DNA of 6,378 nucleotides, from assembly GCA_934615635.1 (NCBI GenBank), contig CAKTTT010000137.1, positions 1 to 6,378 on the forward strand. The letters run 5' to 3'. Below are positions 5,518 through 6,378 of this stretch, piece after piece (position 1 is the first letter of the stretch; the number at the start of each line of letters is the position of its first letter). The stretch comes from an uncultured Eubacteriales bacterium (GTDB lineage: Bacteria; Bacillota; Clostridia; Oscillospirales; Acutalibacteraceae). The notes under the pieces were generated by a model. The model did no database searches and was not told the origin of the DNA. It worked only from the letters and a program-made list of their open reading frames with translations. Position numbers and translations under genes: made by a program.

Positions 5518-6378
5518 TCACAGCTCCTGAACCAGAGCCTTGAAATGATTGCCTCGTTCCTCAAAATTCTTGTACTTGTCAAAGCTGGCGCTGGCGGGGG
5601 ACAAAAAGACGATATCCCCCTCCCGAGCCGTTTCCCTGGCGGCCTTCACCGCCTCCTCCATGCCGCTCACCCGTGTGATCGGCAGCTCTGAGCAGGCGCG
5701 GATGGCGGATTCTATCGCATCCGCCGTGTCCCCCATCAGAATCGCCCTTTTCACCGTCTGCGCCGCTACCGGCCCTAGTGGCGCATAAGGGATATGCTTA
5801 TCGTAGCCGCCGGCGATCAAAATCACATTGCCTCCAAAGGCCTTCAATCCCGCAATGGTACGGGAAGGGCTGGAGCCGATGGAATCGTTGTACCACCGAA
5901 CGCCGTCCAGGGTGCGTACCAGTTCGCAGCGGTGGGCCACGCCGCCGAATTCCCGGGCAAAACCGGCCATCACGGCTGGATCGACCTCTCCCCACAGCGC
6001 GGCCGTCGCCGCCAGATAGTTCTCCAGATTATGCTCGCCCGGCAGCTTGATCTCCTCTGTAGGCATCACCGCCGTCTGCACACCGTCTGGACCGGCGGCG
6101 TACAGCACGCCCTTTTCCGCCCACGCGCCCGGGACTAGATGGTCTCGGCGGGAAAACCGGAACACCTGCGCCCGCGTTTTCCCGGCAAAGCCCGCCGTTA
6201 TCGCATTGTCCGCGTTGAGGACCGCGCGGTCGGCGGAACCCTGGGTGGCGATCAGATTATACTTCGCGTCGATATACTCCTGCATATCCGTATGCCAGTC
6301 CAGATGGTTGGGGGCCACGTTGGTGATCACCGCCACATGAGGGCGGCAGGTCATCATGGTAAGCTGAAAGCTGGAAAG
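5518..6378 (-). CDS. murD: UDP-N-acetylmuramoyl-L-alanine--D-glutamate ligase (MurD), partial: N-terminus beyond the right edge
   Basis: MurD is the cytoplasmic ATP-dependent ligase that adds D-glutamate to UDP-MurNAc-L-Ala, the second amino acid step of peptidoglycan precursor synthesis. The visible 286 residues are the C-terminal part of a protein usually near 450. The frame is open to the edge and begins LSSFQL, the conserved ELSSFQL of MurD. It continues through TNVAPNHLDWH (metal-binding region, H25 of the fragment) and YIDAK, whose lysine (39) matches the carbamylated lysine of the Mur ligases. GEHNLENYLAA, AHRCELV and WYNDSIGSSPSRT (NDS at 164-166) follow, then the C-terminal LSPASASFDKYKNFEERG (259-276), which is diagnostic of MurD among Mur ligases. 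NDSIGSSPSRT is the form usual in Clostridia rather than the NDSKATN of E. coli. An internal ATG pair near 6357 is not the start, since conserved sequence continues upstream of it. The downstream neighbours are M42 peptidases, not the mraY/ftsW/murG genes common around murD. Confidence 0.96.
   Translation of the reverse strand, partial: LSSFQLTMMTCRPHVAVITNVAPNHLDWHTDMQEYIDAKYNLIATQGSADRAVLNADNAITAGFAGKTRAQVFRFSRRDHLVPGAWAEKGVLYAAGPDGVQTAVMPTEEIKLPGEHNLENYLAATAALWGEVDPAVMAGFAREFGGVAHRCELVRTLDGVRWYNDSIGSSPSRTIAGLKAFGGNVILIAGGYDKHIPYAPLGPVAAQTVKRAILMGDTADAIESAIRACSELPITRVSGMEEAVKAARETAREGDIVFLSPASASFDKYKNFEERGNHFKALVQEL

Noticed and set aside
5487..5582. Upstream extension of the first M42 protein by 32 residues
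   Set aside because: The extra residues come from a non-ATG start inside murD, do not resemble M42 N-termini, and lie before a good ribosome binding site placed for the ATG at 5486.
5518..6357. MurD starting at the internal ATG pair near 6357 as a complete 279-residue protein
   Set aside because: The same frame continues upstream with LSSFQL, a conserved internal MurD motif, so the gene is cut by the window edge rather than short.
1..6378. CRISPR array, tRNA or rRNA gene, insertion sequence, phage or toxin-antitoxin module
   Set aside because: No regularly spaced repeats, tRNA-like cloverleaf segments, transposase motifs or small paired ORFs stand out. Nearly all of the window is accounted for by six conserved genes.

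Overview
The window comes from a GC-rich bacterial genome, most likely a high-GC member of the Clostridia (Bacillota). This rests on the Gram-positive/clostridial style of the MurD signature (NDSIGSSPSRT where E. coli has NDSKATN), a YnbB-type 'methionine gamma-lyase family' PLP protein typical of Bacillota, paired M42 aminopeptidases, and strong AGGAGG-type ribosome binding sites. The organism assignment is inferred from gene content alone.

All six genes lie on the minus strand, so transcription runs from high to low coordinates. In that order they are: the C-terminal two thirds of murD (cut by the right edge); two tandem M42 metallo-aminopeptidase paralogues; a GNAT-type acetyltransferase; a 124-bp intergenic gap with a plausible promoter and a possible weak terminator; a YnbB-like PLP-dependent enzyme; and prfC, encoding peptide chain release factor 3, which starts at TTG and runs off the left edge.

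The first four genes look like one operon. murD and the first peptidase are 31 nt apart. The two peptidases, and the second peptidase and the acetyltransferase, each overlap by 4 nt (ATGA), which suggests translational coupling. The last two genes are 24 nt apart and probably form a second unit driven from the gap near 2615-2643. The only non-coding stretch of any size is 2572-2695.

Functionally this is mostly housekeeping: peptidoglycan precursor synthesis (MurD), terminal peptide degradation (M42 pair), probable small-molecule or peptide N-acetylation (GNAT), sulfur amino acid or related PLP chemistry (YnbB-like), and recycling of class-I release factors (RF3). I see no RNA gene, mobile element, CRISPR array or phage gene. 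I found no convincing undescribed system. The points most worth following up are the tightly coupled M42-M42-GNAT cassette behind a murD without dcw-cluster neighbours, and the promoter/terminator overlap in the gap. Several long plus-strand open frames exist, one over 500 codons, but they are antisense shadows of the genes above.
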